64,000 bases of DNA from the NCBI GenBank assembly GCA_018806915.1, contig JAGKQI010000105.1, positions 1,798,001-1,862,000 on the forward strand, written 5' to 3'. Below, one piece after another: positions 62,321 to 64,000 of this stretch (positions are counted from its first letter, which is position 1; every line of letters begins with the position of its first letter). A program made the translations under genes and the position numbers. Under the pieces are notes generated by a model. That model had not been told where the DNA came from, made no database searches, and saw only the letters and a list, made by a program, of their open reading frames with translations. Origin of the DNA: Phytophthora colocasiae. Its lineage: Eukaryota; Oomycota; Peronosporomycetes; Peronosporales; Peronosporaceae.

Positions 62321-64000
62321 TCACGACGGTTCGTGATCGCGTATAATAGAGAATGCTACGCGCTTGCGCCCAATTGCAGCGTGGTTCGACGGCGTCGCTT
62401 CTTCATCGCGCGCTTCTCGCAACTGGCGACGCTGGAATGCAGCAAGGGCAACGGCTGTAATTGAGTCGACATGTTCCTGCATCTTGGTTACGTACTTTGT
62501 GGCATAGTAGATTCGCAGCAAAGCACCCAGTCCGCCGATCATGACCTGGATGTCGTGGTTGCACTTAAATGCCAACATCATCTCGCGATTGAAGCCGTTG
62601 ATGAACTCAAATGGTGCTCGCCTCATGAGAGTGACGCCGTCGCTTGAGCACGACGTATGCGGAGCTCGATCCCGTGGAAAACCGTAGCGACAACGACCGG
62701 GCAACGATGCACGGCTCCTTTTGAAGCAGCTTCCCGCATGTGACCACCAATGAAGATTGAACATGAAGACGAGCATTGACACCACGAACGCAACAATGCA
62801 TGGTGCAAACCGTTTATCGTCAACTGACGGAGGCATCATTACCAATGCTCGAGTGACACCATCATTGCGAAATGCGTCATCTTCTCGTCGCTCTTGTCGA
62901 CACGGAGATCGGTTCAGGTCTTGCAGATACTCGCCATAGACGTCACTACTGCTTGGATCTGCCTCTTTGAATAAGTGTAGATCGCGGTAATAAATGGCCG
63001 CCTTCGCTGCTGTGGTTCCGCCCCGACAGTGCGTCTCTAACTGCACAGCTGATTTCAATTCGTCCGAGGAGTACGGTCGCATCAGTGCCGGCCACAACGC
63101 CGGTCGGTTGTCGAGCAAGACGCGTCGAATAACGTGTTGCGAGCTCAATTCTGTGCCGCATCCAGCGCACTGAACGAGCTGCGGCTCGCCACGAACTCGA
63201 TCGCTCTGCCTATTAGGATCCTCATATGCTACGGGGGGTATTTGGAGCTGCTGCAGATCAGCGTATGAGTGCCCACAGAAGACACACGACGAATCTGCAA
63301 CTTTCAACGGCATCGACGTTGCCACAACGCTGTCAGTGAACGCCTCAATATCACGATAGTAGTGGTCGCCGTATAATGTTACCGCTCGGTCAAAAGCTTC
63401 ACTGTTTGGTGGTGCGTTTTCCAGCCATACCAAGAAGTGCGCGTGAAGCGTTCCACCGCCTTGGGTTTCGACCATGCCAAAGTAGGCTCGCACCGGTCCA
63501 AACAGCCCATCGAATGGCTTGCCTTTCATGTGCTTCGGGGGCAATCCAAACACGGTCTCAATGAAGGCGTCAATGTTTCGTACGAAGAGTCTAGCAGACG
63601 CCATGTCATTGCGCATGGCGGCACTATGGAGAGTCGACCGTTCTGGTGGTGCAGACAACGGGGCATCAAACAGCGTATCAACGGAGGTGATACCACAGTA
63701 CTGCGCCATCACAAACGAGTCCGCTACATTGGGTGTAAGAGTCACAAAGAGAGCTGGTTGCCCAAATCGCGTTTGATACGCGAACGCCCGGCGTCGACAT
63801 TGTGCCCGCTCGCCGTCGCTCCCCCACATCGAGCTGCCGCTTAGTTCAACCGTTCGGAGAAAGGCGGTCGCGTTCGAGTCGCTACTTCTTGCCGATGTGG
63901 TGCGACCTTGGCGTTGAAGCTCTTTCTCCTTCAGTGCTTGTACCAGCGCCTCCTCCGAAATATTGTTGTACGACTCAAAAAGCTCAGGATTCCGCTGGCA
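62321..64000 (-). CDS. Helitron Rep (HUH endonuclease) domain, 5' end outside the window
   Basis: The frame is open to the right edge (CQRNPELFESYNNISEEALV...). PALFVTLTPNVADSF and then YFGMVETQGGGTLHAHFLVW carry the His-x-His metal motif. YYATKYVTKMQEHVDS carries the Tyr pair expected for the nicking reaction. Between them are two CxxC pairs (SCVFCGHS, VQCAGCGTE). This is the Helitron_like_N arrangement for rolling-circle transposition. The frame ends at 62321, one base out of phase with the middle region. Confidence 0.88.
   Translation of the reverse strand, partial: CQRNPELFESYNNISEEALVQALKEKELQRQGRTTSARSSDSNATAFLRTVELSGSSMWGSDGERAQCRRRAFAYQTRFGQPALFVTLTPNVADSFVMAQYCGITSVDTLFDAPLSAPPERSTLHSAAMRNDMASARLFVRNIDAFIETVFGLPPKHMKGKPFDGLFGPVRAYFGMVETQGGGTLHAHFLVWLENAPPNSEAFDRAVTLYGDHYYRDIEAFTDSVVATSMPLKVADSSCVFCGHSYADLQQLQIPPVAYEDPNRQSDRVRGEPQLVQCAGCGTELSSQHVIRRVLLDNRPALWPALMRPYSSDELKSAVQLETHCRGGTTAAKAAIYYRDLHLFKEADPSSSDVYGEYLQDLNRSPCRQERREDDAFRNDGVTRALVMMPPSVDDKRFAPCIVAFVVSMLVFMFNLHWWSHAGSCFKRSRASLPGRCRYGFPRDRAPHTSCSSDGVTLMRRAPFEFINGFNREMMLAFKCNHDIQVMIGGLGALLRIYYATKYVTKMQEHVDSITAVALAAFQRRQLREARDEEATPSNHAAIGRKRVAFSIIRDHEPS

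Overview
The window looks like a gene-poor, repeat-dense stretch of an oomycete genome, most likely Phytophthora or a close relative. The evidence is short GT-AG introns (56-66 nt), a Crinkler-type effector N-terminus (LFLAK and HVLVVVP motifs), a secreted Sushi-domain protein, Helitrons, chromodomain Ty3/gypsy and piggyBac elements, and layer upon layer of nested insertions. I see no rRNA, tRNA or CRISPR array.

Layout. 0-6 kb: a dispersed repeat, a broken fibronectin-III gene (about 1.2-3.6 kb), a small membrane ORF and a frameshifted P-loop kinase-like gene (4.8-5.45 kb). 6.1-11.0 kb: an element with inverted arms of more than 1 kb and a captured coding fragment at its left end. 11.24-27.90 kb: a complete Ty3/gypsy-type LTR retrotransposon on the minus strand, with 4-bp target duplication GTAT. 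It carries gag with zinc knuckles, protease, RT, a degenerate RNase H, a second intact RNase H, integrase and chromodomain. It also has a long coiled-coil reading frame in antisense between pol and the 3' LTR. The whole element is saturated with GGATCC, arranged in 21-bp arrays in places. It splits a plus-strand, intron-containing gene whose exons resume at 27.9-28.8 kb. 29.2-32.9 kb: a decayed piggyBac transposase with two N-terminal chromodomains. 33-38 kb: an ADP/ATP carrier pseudogene, a coiled-coil gene, a SANT plus DOT1-like methyltransferase gene, a broken coiled-coil gene and a LINE remnant.

39.2-48.5 kb: two copies of the same Helitron helicase 3' half, each ending in a GC hairpin plus CTAG. 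Copy 2 is interrupted by a gag-only LTR element (TSD AGAC) and by a Harbinger-like MITE (TSD TTA). Copy 1 preserves the empty site for both insertions. 48.66-49.28 kb: a TA-flanked MITE-like element containing a perfect 40-bp palindrome.

49.4-54.2 kb is the only gene-rich island: a Crinkler with an intron and a membrane segment, a frameshifted conserved-looking gene, a membrane-protein 3' end, a secreted Sushi protein, and an intact MBOAT lysophospholipid acyltransferase. 54.9-55.9 kb is a Tc1-like deletion derivative with 245-bp terminal repeats. 56-59.3 kb holds decayed duplicated sequence and a possible OB-fold-like gene. 59.46-64.0 kb is an autonomous-type Helitron Rep-helicase on the minus strand that runs off the right edge.

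Many reading frames, including host-like genes and a retrotransposon whose LTRs are nearly identical, are broken by single-base shifts. Either real decay or residual one-base indels in the assembly could explain this, and the second should be tested first.
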